This document shows, one piece after another, positions 41,474-49,534 of a stretch of 64,000 nt of DNA. Origin of the DNA: CAMAUF01 sp046152925 (GTDB lineage: Bacteria; Chloroflexota; Dehalococcoidia; Tepidiformales; Tepidiformaceae); NCBI GenBank assembly GCA_046152925.1, contig JBJXFX010000159.1, positions 1-64,000 on the forward strand. The letters run 5' to 3'. Numbering within the stretch: position 1 is the stretch's first letter; every line of letters starts with the position of its first letter. Below the pieces are notes generated by a model. That model ran no database searches, was not told where the DNA came from, and saw nothing but the letters and a program-made list of their open reading frames with translations. Both the position numbers and the translations under genes were made by a program.

Positions 41474-42163
41474 CTAGGTGCCGGTCCGCTCGCCGCGCGA
41501 TTGGAGGTCGACGAGCTCGGGGACGCAGCCGAGCACTTGGCCGAAGTGGAACACGAACGACTCGGCGACGTGGTCCATCTGGACGCGCTTGCCGATCTCC
41601 TCGGTGAGGCTGGTCATCTCGACATCTTGGAGGCCGCACGGGTTGATCAGGCCGAAGTGTTGGAGGTTTGGCTCCACGTTGACGGCGACGCCATGCATCG
41701 TGACCCAGCGGCGGACGTTGAGCCCGAGCGAGGCGACTTTCCGGCCGGCCACCCAAACGCCCCGTGCCCCGTCGACGCGTTCGCCACGGAGGCCCCAGTC
41801 GCCGAGGAGCCGGATGACGCAGTCTTCCAGCGCCGTTACATAATCGAGGACGCTGATGTCCCAGAGCTTGAGGTCGATGATCCCGTAGGCGACCAGCTGT
41901 CCAGGGCCGTGATACGTGATGTCGCCGCCGCGCTCGGTCTGGACGACCGGGATGCCGGCCGCTTCGACCGCGGCGAGCGGAGCGCGATACTTCGGTTGGG
42001 GGTGGCTGCGGCCGAGCGTGAAGACGGGCTCATGCTCAGTCAGCAGGAGCGAGTCGACGCCAGCGCCCTCGCGGCGTTGTGCTTGGAGGCGCCGCTGGAG
42101 CTTGTGGACGTCCTCGTAGGCTGAGAGGCCGAGCTCGTAGACGTGGATGGTGCGTGCGTTCAC
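41474..42163 (-). CDS. lipB: Octanoyltransferase LipB
   Basis: Moves octanoyl from acyl carrier protein to lipoyl domains, the first step of lipoate synthesis. 229 aa. The family motif RGGDITYHGPGQ is at 78-89, the catalytic Lys142 is in GRKVASLGLNV, and Cys176 is in INPCGL. GGGAGACC directly precedes GTG 42163. It follows the E2-like gene by 43 bases on the same strand. lipA is not in the window. Confidence 0.95.
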   Translation of the reverse strand: MNARTIHVYELGLSAYEDVHKLQRRLQAQRREGAGVDSLLLTEHEPVFTLGRSHPQPKYRAPLAAVEAAGIPVVQTERGGDITYHGPGQLVAYGIIDLKLWDISVLDYVTALEDCVIRLLGDWGLRGERVDGARGVWVAGRKVASLGLNVRRWVTMHGVAVNVEPNLQHFGLINPCGLQDVEMTSLTEEIGKRVQMDHVAESFVFHFGQVLGCVPELVDLQSRGERTGT

Positions 42164-42206
42164 GGTCTCCCTCCGGGTTCCCTGTTCAGACGTGGTTGCC
42201 GCGCGC

Positions 42207-43865
42207 TCAATCGGCGAGGAGCGCGTATGGCGCTTCGATGAGCTCGCGGATTCGGTTGAGGATGGTCGCGGCTTCTCCCACAGACAGCATATCCGGGTGA
42301 TACGTGACCGTGAGGGTTGCCATCGGCTCGGTTGTCAGCCCGCCCGCTGGGCGTTCGACGGTCGCGCCGAGGGTGAGGGCGAAGGCGTGGCCGTCGCCGA
42401 GCGGTGAGGAGCCCTCCTCGACGCCATAGGAGGCGAGCGAAGTGAGGACGAAGGCGGTGCCCGGGATCTCGTCCGCTTGGCGGGATGCTTTCAGCGCCGT
42501 GACCTGGTCGCGGAAGGGACCGCGGCCGGCACCCTCCAAAAACGCGAGCGTCTCGAAGCTTTCGACCACCGCGACCAAGGCCGCAACTGGCGGGTCGAAC
42601 GCCGCGGATTCGGCGGCCGCCCTGGCGGCGGCGCGGAGTACGACGTCTTCGACCGAGGGGGTGACGCCTGCCGTCCGCCATTCGCGGGCAAGCTGGACGG
42701 TGAGCTTCTGTACTTCGGTCATCTTGAGGTTGGCGCGGAGCCAGATGGGCGCGGGTTCGGGCAGGGCGGCCCGGCTTGGCGCGAACGATGCCTCGGGCAC
42801 GACGATGGCGGCGACTTCCTCGAAATCGGCGAGTAGTTCGGGTTCGGCCTCGGTCTCGTCGAACGCCGGGTCTTCATCGAGGGCGTCCTCGAACGCCTCC
42901 GCCTCATGCTCGTCGGCGTCCTCTTCCGCCTCATACTCGGCGTCGTCCTCCTCTTCGGGGAGGGTCGCCAGCGAGGTTGGTTCGAATGAGACGTCGTCGC
43001 CGGCGAGTGTCTCGAGGGAATCCTCCGTGTCACCGGGCTCGAAGTCCGCGTCGGCGGGCTCCGCCAGCTCGCTGGCTGACGTCGCCGCTGGGGCGGCCTG
43101 GGGCGGGTCGACCGGCTTCACATCTTCGGAGGCCGGCGCCACTGTCTCCGCCGCGAGGGCCACTGGAGCGGGTTGTGCAGCCGGGGCGAGGACCGGCGTC
43201 AGGGCGAGCGCTGGGGCCACCGGCGTGATCGGGGCCATCGGAGCGGCGAAGAGCGAGGCCGGCGGGGCTGCCAACGTGGGACGCGCGATCGGGGCAAGTG
43301 GCGTTGGTTTAGCCGGCGCCGCTGAGGCCTCTGGGGCGACCGGTTCGGCCGCTGGAGCGAGAGGCGGCGGTGCGGCCTGCGCGACTGCGGGCGCCGGTTG
43401 TGGCTCCCGCACGGACCAATCGCCGGCGAAGTGGACGCGCTCGGCGGTTGCCGGACTAAAGACAGAGGGGAGCGGGGTGACCGGCGCGATCGGAGCTTCG
43501 CTTTCAGGCCGCCGCAATGGGATGGGGGCCTTGCTCGTGGCCGCCGGCTGGGCCGGGGGGGTCACGGCCGTGAGCCGGCTCGCGAGCGCGGGCCGCGGGC
43601 GGTCGTCCCAGTCGGCCGGAGGCTGTTCTCCTGGGGCGAGCAGCACGGCGACGACTTCTCCAGGCCGCTCAGCGCTGCCGGCGGCGAGCCGTCGCCGCAG
43701 GATGCCCGAGGCTTCGGCTTCGACGTCGATCGATACATAGTCAGCTTCGAGCCGGTAGAGCGGCTGGCCTCGCTGGACGGGGCTTCCGTCGTCCAGATAC
43801 CACTCGGCGAGATGGGCGGGGCGCGCCCCGGCCCCCAGCGTCGGGATAGTGACCGTCGTGGCCAT
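42207..43865 (-). CDS. Degenerate dihydrolipoamide acyltransferase (E2)-like protein
   Basis: 552 aa. Residues 1-80 form a lipoyl/biotinyl-type domain (EWYLDDGSPVQRGQPLYRLE), but the position of the modified Lys in the ETDKA turn is Tyr43 (EADYV). A very long Ala/Pro linker turns acidic (about 280-380, with many Glu/Asp runs) and leads to a C-terminal acyltransferase-like domain (about 395-552). There the catalytic HRxxDG block reads HPDMLSV, losing His and Asp. So it is neither lipoylated at the standard site nor catalytic by the E2 mechanism. GGAGG lies 9 bases before the ATG. It may be a structural homologue. lipB lies downstream. Confidence 0.7.
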   Translation of the reverse strand: MATTVTIPTLGAGARPAHLAEWYLDDGSPVQRGQPLYRLEADYVSIDVEAEASGILRRRLAAGSAERPGEVVAVLLAPGEQPPADWDDRPRPALASRLTAVTPPAQPAATSKAPIPLRRPESEAPIAPVTPLPSVFSPATAERVHFAGDWSVREPQPAPAVAQAAPPPLAPAAEPVAPEASAAPAKPTPLAPIARPTLAAPPASLFAAPMAPITPVAPALALTPVLAPAAQPAPVALAAETVAPASEDVKPVDPPQAAPAATSASELAEPADADFEPGDTEDSLETLAGDDVSFEPTSLATLPEEEDDAEYEAEEDADEHEAEAFEDALDEDPAFDETEAEPELLADFEEVAAIVVPEASFAPSRAALPEPAPIWLRANLKMTEVQKLTVQLAREWRTAGVTPSVEDVVLRAAARAAAESAAFDPPVAALVAVVESFETLAFLEGAGRGPFRDQVTALKASRQADEIPGTAFVLTSLASYGVEEGSSPLGDGHAFALTLGATVERPAGGLTTEPMATLTVTYHPDMLSVGEAATILNRIRELIEAPYALLAD

Positions 43866-43899
43866 GGTGACGGGACCTCCTGCCAATTCCGCCGCTTCT

Positions 43900-43953
43900 G
43901 CGAACCGCATTGCGCCGCTTCAGTGGAAAAAACGGCCATTTTGTGCGGTTCGC
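43900..43953. promoter_or_regulatory. Perfect inverted repeat in the divergent E2-like/PhyH spacer
   Basis: GCGAACCGCA (43900-43909) and TGCGGTTCGC (43944-43953) are perfect 10-base inverted arms, 44 bases centre to centre, i.e. about four DNA turns. A partial third copy (GTGCGGTTGCGC) follows at about 43959-43970. It sits 35 bases from the E2-like start and is a candidate operator. Confidence 0.45.
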
Positions 43954-44102
43954 GCAGGGTGCGGTTGCGCATTCGTGACCAATTTCCTTTGTCATCCACT
44001 CTTCGGCCACGGCGGGCATGCATCAAGGAGGAGCGAGGCCCTTGCGGCGCTGTGGTTGGATCCCGAGAATCGCCGTGTCAGGAAGGTGTTGGGGGTGCTG
44101 GC

Positions 44103-44888
44103 ATGACCAGGCTGCAAATGGGCACGGCGACGGTGGACGCGGCCTTCGAGGCGCTCGACCGCGACGGTTTCGTCATCATCGAAGGGGCGCTGACCGCGGA
44201 GGAGGTGGCGGCGAAAAAGGCCGAGCTCCACCGGATCCTCGAGGTGACGCCGAGCGGGCGGAACAACTTCGAAGGGTTCGAGACACGTCGCGTCTACGCG
44301 CTGTTCGCGAAGACGCGGGCGTTCGATGAGCCTGCGACCGTGCCGGTGGTGCTGGGGGTGTTGGACCGCGTGCTGGGGAACTATGTCCTGAGCGCGCCCC
44401 AGGCGATCCAGATCGGGCCTGGGGAATCGCGCCAAGCCCTCCACCGCGACGATGTCGTGTACCCCTTGGCGCGGCCCCACCAGGAGCTCGTGGTCAACAC
44501 GATGTGGGCGATCGACGACTTCACGGAGGAGAACGGCGCGACGCACGTGATCCCGGGGTCGCACCGCTGGGCCCCGGAGCGGACGCCCGAGCAGGAACAT
44601 CCGACGATGCGGGCGACGATGCCAGCGGGCTCGGTCATGATCTTCCTCGGCGACGTGTTCCACGGTGGCGGGGCCAACGCGACGGACCGCCCGCGGCTCG
44701 GAGTGATTTTGGAGTACTGCGTCGGCTGGATTCGCCAGCAGGAGAACCAGTACCTCGCCGTCCCGCGCGACGTGGTCCGCACGCTTCCCGAGCGGCTGCA
44801 GCGGCTGTTGGGCTACGACGTATGGCCGGACTTTCTCGGTGTGGTGGATGCGCGGCATCCGTTGAAGGCGCTCGCGAAAGAGGCGTAG
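44103..44888 (+). CDS. Phytanoyl-CoA dioxygenase (PhyH) family oxygenase
   Basis: Fe(II)/2-oxoglutarate oxygenase of 261 aa from ATG 44103. The metal triad is visible as His114-x-Asp116 (LHRDDVVYP) and His187 (DVFHGGGAN), with Arg198 (DRPRLG) for 2-oxoglutarate. PGSHRW at 151-156 is the family turn. It hydroxylates an unknown small molecule or lipid. It is divergent from the E2-like gene across a 237-base spacer. Confidence 0.88.
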   Translation: MTRLQMGTATVDAAFEALDRDGFVIIEGALTAEEVAAKKAELHRILEVTPSGRNNFEGFETRRVYALFAKTRAFDEPATVPVVLGVLDRVLGNYVLSAPQAIQIGPGESRQALHRDDVVYPLARPHQELVVNTMWAIDDFTEENGATHVIPGSHRWAPERTPEQEHPTMRATMPAGSVMIFLGDVFHGGGANATDRPRLGVILEYCVGWIRQQENQYLAVPRDVVRTLPERLQRLLGYDVWPDFLGVVDARHPLKALAKEA

Positions 44889-44944
44889 GCGACCGGCTGC
44901 CGGGTGCGGCGCGGCCGCATCTTTGGCGATTGTGCGTGCGTGTG

Positions 44945-44957
44945 CACTTTACAAGTG
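44945..44957. promoter_or_regulatory. Palindromic operator candidate over a -35 box
   Basis: CACTT TAC AAGTG is a 13-base palindrome overlapping the -35 box. GCACTTTAC recurs at 44989-44997. A TetR-type gene lies in the same operon, so autoregulation at this site is plausible. Confidence 0.45.
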
Positions 44958-44976
44958 TCCAGGCGCCCGTCACAAT
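44948..44976 (+). promoter_or_regulatory. Promoter of the 45011-tetR operon
   Basis: TTTACA (44948-44953) and CACAAT (44971-44976) are spaced by 17 bases. GGAGG at 44997-45001 precedes ATG 45011, so this transcript has a normal leader. Confidence 0.55.
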
Positions 44977-45010
44977 GTGCGCAGACACGCACTTTACGGA
45001 GGCGCAAGCG

Positions 45011-45463
45011 ATGGCATCACAGCATTCTCCCAGCCTGTTGCGGGCGATCATGGTCGGCGGCGCACTGTTGGCGCTCGCGCGGACGGCGAGCCGGCATCGT
45101 GGCGGACAGGCGCGGCGCGACCGGCGCTCGCGCCATGGACGGCGTGGCCGGTCGGCGGCGTTCATGTTCGAGAACGAGCGGGCGAGCTACGCGGACGGCC
45201 GGGCCGATGAGGCCAGCCAGACCGAGGACGAGGGCGTAGGCGCGATCTTCCGGGCGTTCGTCGACTCCGCCACAGGTGATGGCGGCGGCGCTCGCCGCGA
45301 CCAAAAGGGCGACGACTCGGCCGAGATCGCTCGGGCGCTGCTCTGGCTGCTCGACCGGACCGAGTCGGCGCGCGACACGCTCCGCACTCACTTGAGCCGG
45401 GTCGCGGCGGATGGGCCGGAGCGCCCGGGCCAGAGCGATCCGGACCGGAGCGCCTGGGTTTGA
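45011..45463 (+). CDS. Small basic/acidic protein of unknown function
   Basis: 150 aa from ATG 45011 with GGAGG 9 bases upstream and a promoter before it. The N-terminus has one hydrophobic stretch (SLLRAIMVGGALLALAR) followed by a very Arg-rich block and an acidic middle. The C-terminal part is helical (IARALLWLLDRTESARDTL). Its stop overlaps the first possible TetR start. No family recognised. Confidence 0.5.
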   Translation: MASQHSPSLLRAIMVGGALLALARTASRHRGGQARRDRRSRHGRRGRSAAFMFENERASYADGRADEASQTEDEGVGAIFRAFVDSATGDGGGARRDQKGDDSAEIARALLWLLDRTESARDTLRTHLSRVAADGPERPGQSDPDRSAWV

Positions 45464-45507
45464 GGGTCGGAGACCACCGCCACCGCCGTGGGCCGGACCT
45501 CGGCGGG

Positions 45508-46116
45508 ATGTTGCGGCCTGAGCCCGGCCGCCACGACAAGGAGGGCCGCCAGCGCGCCCTGGTGGACGCCGCGATCCGGATCTTTGCGGAGCGCGGCTTC
45601 GATGCCGCGACGACGCGGGAGGTCGCCCTCCTCGCGGGCTGTTCGGAAGGGCTGATCCACCGCTATTTCGGTGGCAAAGATGGCCTCCTTCGGGCGGCGC
45701 TCGAGGAACGCTCGCGGAAGCTGATGGCCGACGCCGAAGTAGCCGTCCCCGGCGGCGACGACCTCGCCGATGAGCTCGCGCGGCTGCTCGTCTGGTCGTT
45801 CGACAGCATTTGGGCTGAGCAAGACGCGACGCGCCTCGCGATGGCCCGCGCGGCCGTCGATAGGGCGGTTGGCCGGGGCGTGAGCCGGTTCCTCGACGAT
45901 GGCCGGACGGCCGCGGTCAAGGTCCGGCTCGAGCGCCATCGCGCGGCGGGGCGCGTCCGCCCGGATGTAGACCTAGATGCCACGGCGCGGCTGATCTCCG
46001 GCATGACGCTCATTGGTGGGTTCTTTGGCCAGCTCGTGTTCGCGCGGGACCGCGAGGAGGTAAAGCGCGAAGCGCGCGCCCAGGCCGCGCTGATCGCCCG
46101 CGGGCTCGCCCGGTAG
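45508..46116 (+). CDS. TetR/AcrR-family transcriptional regulator
   Basis: 202 aa from ATG 45508; TTG 45460, overlapping the previous stop, is the alternative (218 aa). The DNA-binding domain is clear: LVDAAIRIFAERGFDAATTR, EVALLAGCSEGLIHRYFGGK and DGLLRAALEER. The C-terminal ligand domain is helical with SGMTLIGGFFGQLVF. It probably controls its own operon through the palindrome at 44945. Target ligand unknown. Confidence 0.88.
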   Translation: MLRPEPGRHDKEGRQRALVDAAIRIFAERGFDAATTREVALLAGCSEGLIHRYFGGKDGLLRAALEERSRKLMADAEVAVPGGDDLADELARLLVWSFDSIWAEQDATRLAMARAAVDRAVGRGVSRFLDDGRTAAVKVRLERHRAAGRVRPDVDLDATARLISGMTLIGGFFGQLVFARDREEVKREARAQAALIARGLAR

Positions 46117-46161
46117 CCTGGCGGCTCGACCGCCGGCCGTGTCCCAGATTAGCCTTTGGCG

Positions 46162-46890
46162 GTGTCGCGCGTCCCACGGCTGCACTGCCCCGGCCTGGAA
46201 CGGCCTGGCGTATTCACCCTCGACCTGGACCAAGCGGCCCGGCTCGCGACGGTCCTTCGGGTCCGGCCTGGTGAGCCCGTGGTGCTCTTCCCCGGCGACG
46301 GCACGGAATGGTCGGCCGCGGTCGCCGCGGTCCGCGGGCGCACGGTGACGGTCGAGGTCAGCGGGATCGTGGCGACCGGCCGGCGTCCCCGGCCGGCGGT
46401 CGAAATCTGGTGTGCGCTTGTCCGTCCGTCCCGCATCGAATGGGCGATCGAGAAATGCAGCGAGGCCGGGGTCGACGCCTTCGTCCCGCTGCTGGCCGAC
46501 AATGCGGCGCGCGGGGAGGCGCCATCGGCCGCGCGTAGCGAGCGCTGGCAGCGGATCGCCGTGGAGGCGGCCGAGCAAAGCGGCAGGTTGTTCCTCCCCG
46601 CGATCCATGAACCGGCGCGGCTCGAAGATGCCTTGCGGGCGGGCGCATGGGTGGCGTTCGCGGACGCCGGGGGCGACCCGCTTCCGGTGGTGCTGGAGTG
46701 CGCGACCGCCCCAACCACCGTGCGGCTGCTGATCGGGCCCGAGGGCGGGTGGAGCGACCGCGAGCGCGAGCTCGCCGCGCGTCGCGGAGCCCACCCGGTG
46801 CGGCTCGGGCCACACACGTTTCGCACCGAGACGGCGGCCGTCGTCGGCGCGGCGCTGATCCGCGCGCTGACCGGCGAGGCGGTATCCTGA
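46162..46890 (+). CDS. rsmE: 16S rRNA m3U1498 methyltransferase RsmE
   Basis: SPOUT-class enzyme that N3-methylates U1498 of 16S rRNA. 242 aa from GTG 46162, chosen because a TAGCCT box ends 6 bases before it; TTG 46156 is the alternative. The knot motifs LLIGPEGGWSDRERELAARR and LGPHTFRTETAAVV are diagnostic. The N-terminal PUA-like domain has the LRVRPGEPVVLFPGDG strand. Confidence 0.92.
   Translation: MSRVPRLHCPGLERPGVFTLDLDQAARLATVLRVRPGEPVVLFPGDGTEWSAAVAAVRGRTVTVEVSGIVATGRRPRPAVEIWCALVRPSRIEWAIEKCSEAGVDAFVPLLADNAARGEAPSAARSERWQRIAVEAAEQSGRLFLPAIHEPARLEDALRAGAWVAFADAGGDPLPVVLECATAPTTVRLLIGPEGGWSDRERELAARRGAHPVRLGPHTFRTETAAVVGAALIRALTGEAVS
46883..46888 (+). promoter_or_regulatory. -10 box of the 46895 gene (leaderless architecture)
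   Basis: TATCCT ends 6 bases before the GTG start and overlaps the end of rsmE. Confidence 0.45.
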
Positions 46891-46894
46891 GGGG

Positions 46895-47290
46895 GTGATC
46901 GCTGTCGTTCGAGGTAACCTCGTCGCATTCGGGATGTTCGCCACCGCCTTCGCCCTCCACATCGTGGGTGGCGCGACTGACCAGGGATGGCTATTCACCT
47001 TCGCGGTGGTGGTGATCTTCTGGACGGCCATCGACTTTCCCACCCTGGCGGTTGGGTTTTCTGGCGCGGCTGGCAACGCGGGCCGGCTTCGCGTCCTCAT
47101 TCCGGGGGCGTTGATCGGCGTCGCGCTGACCTCCGGGGCGCTTTGGGCCGCCGCCGACCGCACGTGGCAGCTCTGGACGATCCCGGTCGCAATCGCGTTG
47201 GTGGCGGGCACGTACCTCGTGGCGACACTCCTTCCGGCGAAGCTTGGCTTCCGCCTGCCGGGGCGCAGCGCTGTGGGGCTCGGCGGGTGA
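46895..47290 (+). CDS. Small integral membrane protein, function unknown
   Basis: 131 aa from GTG 46895, 4 bases after rsmE. Four hydrophobic segments are seen (about 8-25, 32-50, 66-84, 92-112). There are few charged residues and no known motif. It may share a transcript with rsmE. Confidence 0.6.
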   Translation: MIAVVRGNLVAFGMFATAFALHIVGGATDQGWLFTFAVVVIFWTAIDFPTLAVGFSGAAGNAGRLRVLIPGALIGVALTSGALWAAADRTWQLWTIPVAIALVAGTYLVATLLPAKLGFRLPGRSAVGLGG

Positions 47291-47333
47291 CAAGCGCGCT
47301 TGACCGGCCGCTTCGCAAACGCTGCGGCTCGCC

Positions 47334-47339
47334 TACAAT
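47334..47339 (+). promoter_or_regulatory. -10 box of the RDD gene (leaderless architecture)
   Basis: TACAAT ends 6 bases before the GTGATG start. Confidence 0.5.
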
Positions 47340-47345
47340 CGCAAG

Positions 47346-47930
47346 GTGATGGCAGCTGCTGCGGCGAACGCCGCGACCATGCAACGGACCCAACGGCCGG
47401 GCGGGCGGATGCGGTACGCGTCGTTTGAATCGCGCTTCGTCGCCGCGGTGCTCGATCTGCTCGTGATGTTCATCATCGCGGCGATCCTCGTGATTGCAGG
47501 ATCGCTGGTGGTGCTCGTCTCGTCGGACTTCGAACGGACGGACCCGACCTCGACATCGATCGCAATTTTCTGGGGTTGCGTTGGGGCGACGCTGCCGGCC
47601 TTCTTGCTCTACTTTTTCATTGGGTTTGCGCTGAAGGGGCAGACTGTTGGCGCAGCGGTGATGCAGCTGCGCGTCGTCCGTTCTGACGGCCGGGCGTTGG
47701 GGCCAATCGGCGCTGCGGGCCGCGTGATCGGGCTGTTGGTGTACGTGCTGATCGCCGGGGCCGGCATCCTGCTTGCCGTCGCGTTCCGGAATTCGACCGG
47801 TCAGGCTGCGATCGCCATCGGTGTGGCGCTGTTCCTGGTGTTCGTTGGCTTCGTGATGGCGGTGTTTGATGGGCGCCGGCGGACGCTCCAGGACAGGATC
47901 GCCGGGACGATAGTCGTCCGCTTCGACTAA
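47346..47930 (+). CDS. RDD-family membrane protein
   Basis: 194 aa (GTG 47346 or the adjacent ATG 47349). The RDD fold is seen: ASFESRFVAAVLDLLVMFII at the first helix, the GFALKGQTVGAAVMQLRVV loop, and RRTLQDRIAGTIVV at the end. Three to four helices. Some members affect Na+/H+ exchange or membrane lipid traits; the role here is unknown. It lies upstream of the 47946 membrane protein. Confidence 0.8.
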   Translation: MMAAAAANAATMQRTQRPGGRMRYASFESRFVAAVLDLLVMFIIAAILVIAGSLVVLVSSDFERTDPTSTSIAIFWGCVGATLPAFLLYFFIGFALKGQTVGAAVMQLRVVRSDGRALGPIGAAGRVIGLLVYVLIAGAGILLAVAFRNSTGQAAIAIGVALFLVFVGFVMAVFDGRRRTLQDRIAGTIVVRFD

Positions 47931-47945
47931 GCTGCCGATCGAACG

Positions 47946-48881
47946 ATGTTCGGACGCCCACGACGTTCCCCGAAGGCACCACTGAGCGCGCGCGAGCGGC
48001 TCTCCCGGCAGGCGGCGCCCGCCGACGATGGCGGTCGCGCGGCGTACACCGTCGCCTTGGCCGTGCTCGTCTTCTTGCTGATCGGCGCGGTCAGCGCCCG
48101 GCAAGTCACTGCGGAGCGGCAAGCGCGCACGATCCTCGAGGCGGGCATCGCCACCGTTTCAGAGATCGACCTCGTGCTCGCGGAACACGGCCCGGAGCTT
48201 CGCCAGCTGGCGTCGATCAGCGCTACCGACCCGTTCGCGGTGCCGGGCTATCCACTGCCGGTCTTCGTGGGGAAGGCTGAAGTCTTGCGGGCGAGCGACG
48301 CTGAGCTTCGCCAGCTGATCCTCGACCGCTCGACGGGGCTGGTGTACGCCGAGGGGCTCACTGCGTTCGACCGGACCGGCGACCAATCCCTGGACACGTT
48401 TTCGTCGCAGGGCCTGCTGGAGTTGCTCGTTGGGCAGCTTTCGAAGGACACCTACGATGCAGCCCAACTGGCGTCGCTCATCCTGGTCGCGCTCGTGGGG
48501 ATCGTCACGATCGTGCTTGTCTTGCGGGGAGAAGGCTTCGGCCGGCTCCGGGCGTTGGGTGGCGCGCTTGTTTTCGGTGGGCTGCCGGGCGCCGGGCTCG
48601 CCTTCGGCGGCCGCTGGGTCGCCCAGCAGCTCTTCGGCGACGATCCCTTTGGCAACGACCTCACGGCGATCACTGACGCGGTGGCCGGCGTCCCCATCAG
48701 GAATTACTTGGCCGCTGTGGGACTCGGGGCGGTGGTCTTGGCGTTGGGCATCATCTTGCCGTTCGTGGGGAGGGCGCTCGACCGGGAGCCGGCGCCACGG
48801 GCGGTGAAGACCCCGGTGCGGGGCCGCGCCCCGACAGCGGCTGATCCAATGGCGAACCCGGCCCACGACGATCTGGAGTGA
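47946..48881 (+). CDS. Multi-pass membrane protein of unknown function
   Basis: 311 aa. A helix at about 32-50 (YTVALAVLVFLLIGAV) is followed by an outside domain (about 55-175), with GPELRQLASI and EIDLVLAEHG, then three further helices (about 178-195, 205-222, 252-272). The C-terminal tail is basic and disordered. It follows the RDD gene by 15 bases. No family recognised. Confidence 0.55.
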   Translation: MFGRPRRSPKAPLSARERLSRQAAPADDGGRAAYTVALAVLVFLLIGAVSARQVTAERQARTILEAGIATVSEIDLVLAEHGPELRQLASISATDPFAVPGYPLPVFVGKAEVLRASDAELRQLILDRSTGLVYAEGLTAFDRTGDQSLDTFSSQGLLELLVGQLSKDTYDAAQLASLILVALVGIVTIVLVLRGEGFGRLRALGGALVFGGLPGAGLAFGGRWVAQQLFGDDPFGNDLTAITDAVAGVPIRNYLAAVGLGAVVLALGIILPFVGRALDREPAPRAVKTPVRGRAPTAADPMANPAHDDLE

Positions 48882-48883
48882 CC

Positions 48884-49534
48884 TCAGACGATGCGTGAGG
48901 GGCAGCTTGGGGCCAGGGGACAGCGGCCGCAGGCAGGCCGCCTGGCCGCACAAGTTCGGCGTCCGTGCTTGATCAGCAACATGTGGTAGCGGTAGTAGCT
49001 CGCGGGGTCGACGAGCGCTTCCAGTGCCTCGTGCGCCTGTTCGGCGCTCAGCCGTTCGGGGATGAGCCCGAGACGCTTGCTGACGCGCTCGACGTGCGTG
49101 TCGACCGGCATCGCGGGCCGGCCAAGGGCGAACAGCAGCACGCACGCGGCCGTTTTGGGGCCGACGCCGGGCAACGACCGCAGCCAACTGCGCGCCTCTT
49201 CGAGCGGGGCGTCGCGGAGGAAATCGAGGTCCCAGTCCGGGGAGCGCTCGGACACGGCCCTGAGGATGGCCTGGATGCGCGGCGCTTTTTGCTGGGCGAG
49301 GCCGCCGATTTGGATGGTGGCGACGACGTCGCCGGGCGGGGCTTCAGCGATCGCGGCCCAGGAGGGATAGCGGCGCAGGAGCTGGGTGAAGGCGCGTCCG
49401 CTGTTCGTGTCGGCCGTGTTCTGTGAGAGGACGGTGAGGATGAGCTCGGCGAGCGGGTCGCCGCTTGGCGTCAGCACGGGCTCGCCATAGAGCGCACCAA
49501 GGGCATTCAGCGAGGCGGCGAGGTCCAGGCTCAT
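48884..49534 (-). CDS. nth: Endonuclease III
   Basis: DNA glycosylase/AP lyase for oxidised pyrimidines. 216 aa from ATG 49534, overlapping the flavoprotein stop (ATGA). The helix-hairpin-helix LPGVGPKTAA (121-130) carries the catalytic Lys127, Asp145 lies in PVDTHVERVS, and the [4Fe-4S] cysteines C195, C202, C205 and C211 have the C-x6-C-x2-C-x5-C spacing. The [4Fe-4S] loop is complete. mutY lies nearby on the other strand. Confidence 0.94.
   Translation of the reverse strand: MSLDLAASLNALGALYGEPVLTPSGDPLAELILTVLSQNTADTNSGRAFTQLLRRYPSWAAIAEAPPGDVVATIQIGGLAQQKAPRIQAILRAVSERSPDWDLDFLRDAPLEEARSWLRSLPGVGPKTAACVLLFALGRPAMPVDTHVERVSKRLGLIPERLSAEQAHEALEALVDPASYYRYHMLLIKHGRRTCAARRPACGRCPLAPSCPSRIV

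Noticed and set aside
47946..48881. Sensor or signalling function for the multi-pass protein
   Set aside because: Topology suggests an outside domain, but no kinase, cyclase or receptor motif is visible, so no function was assigned.
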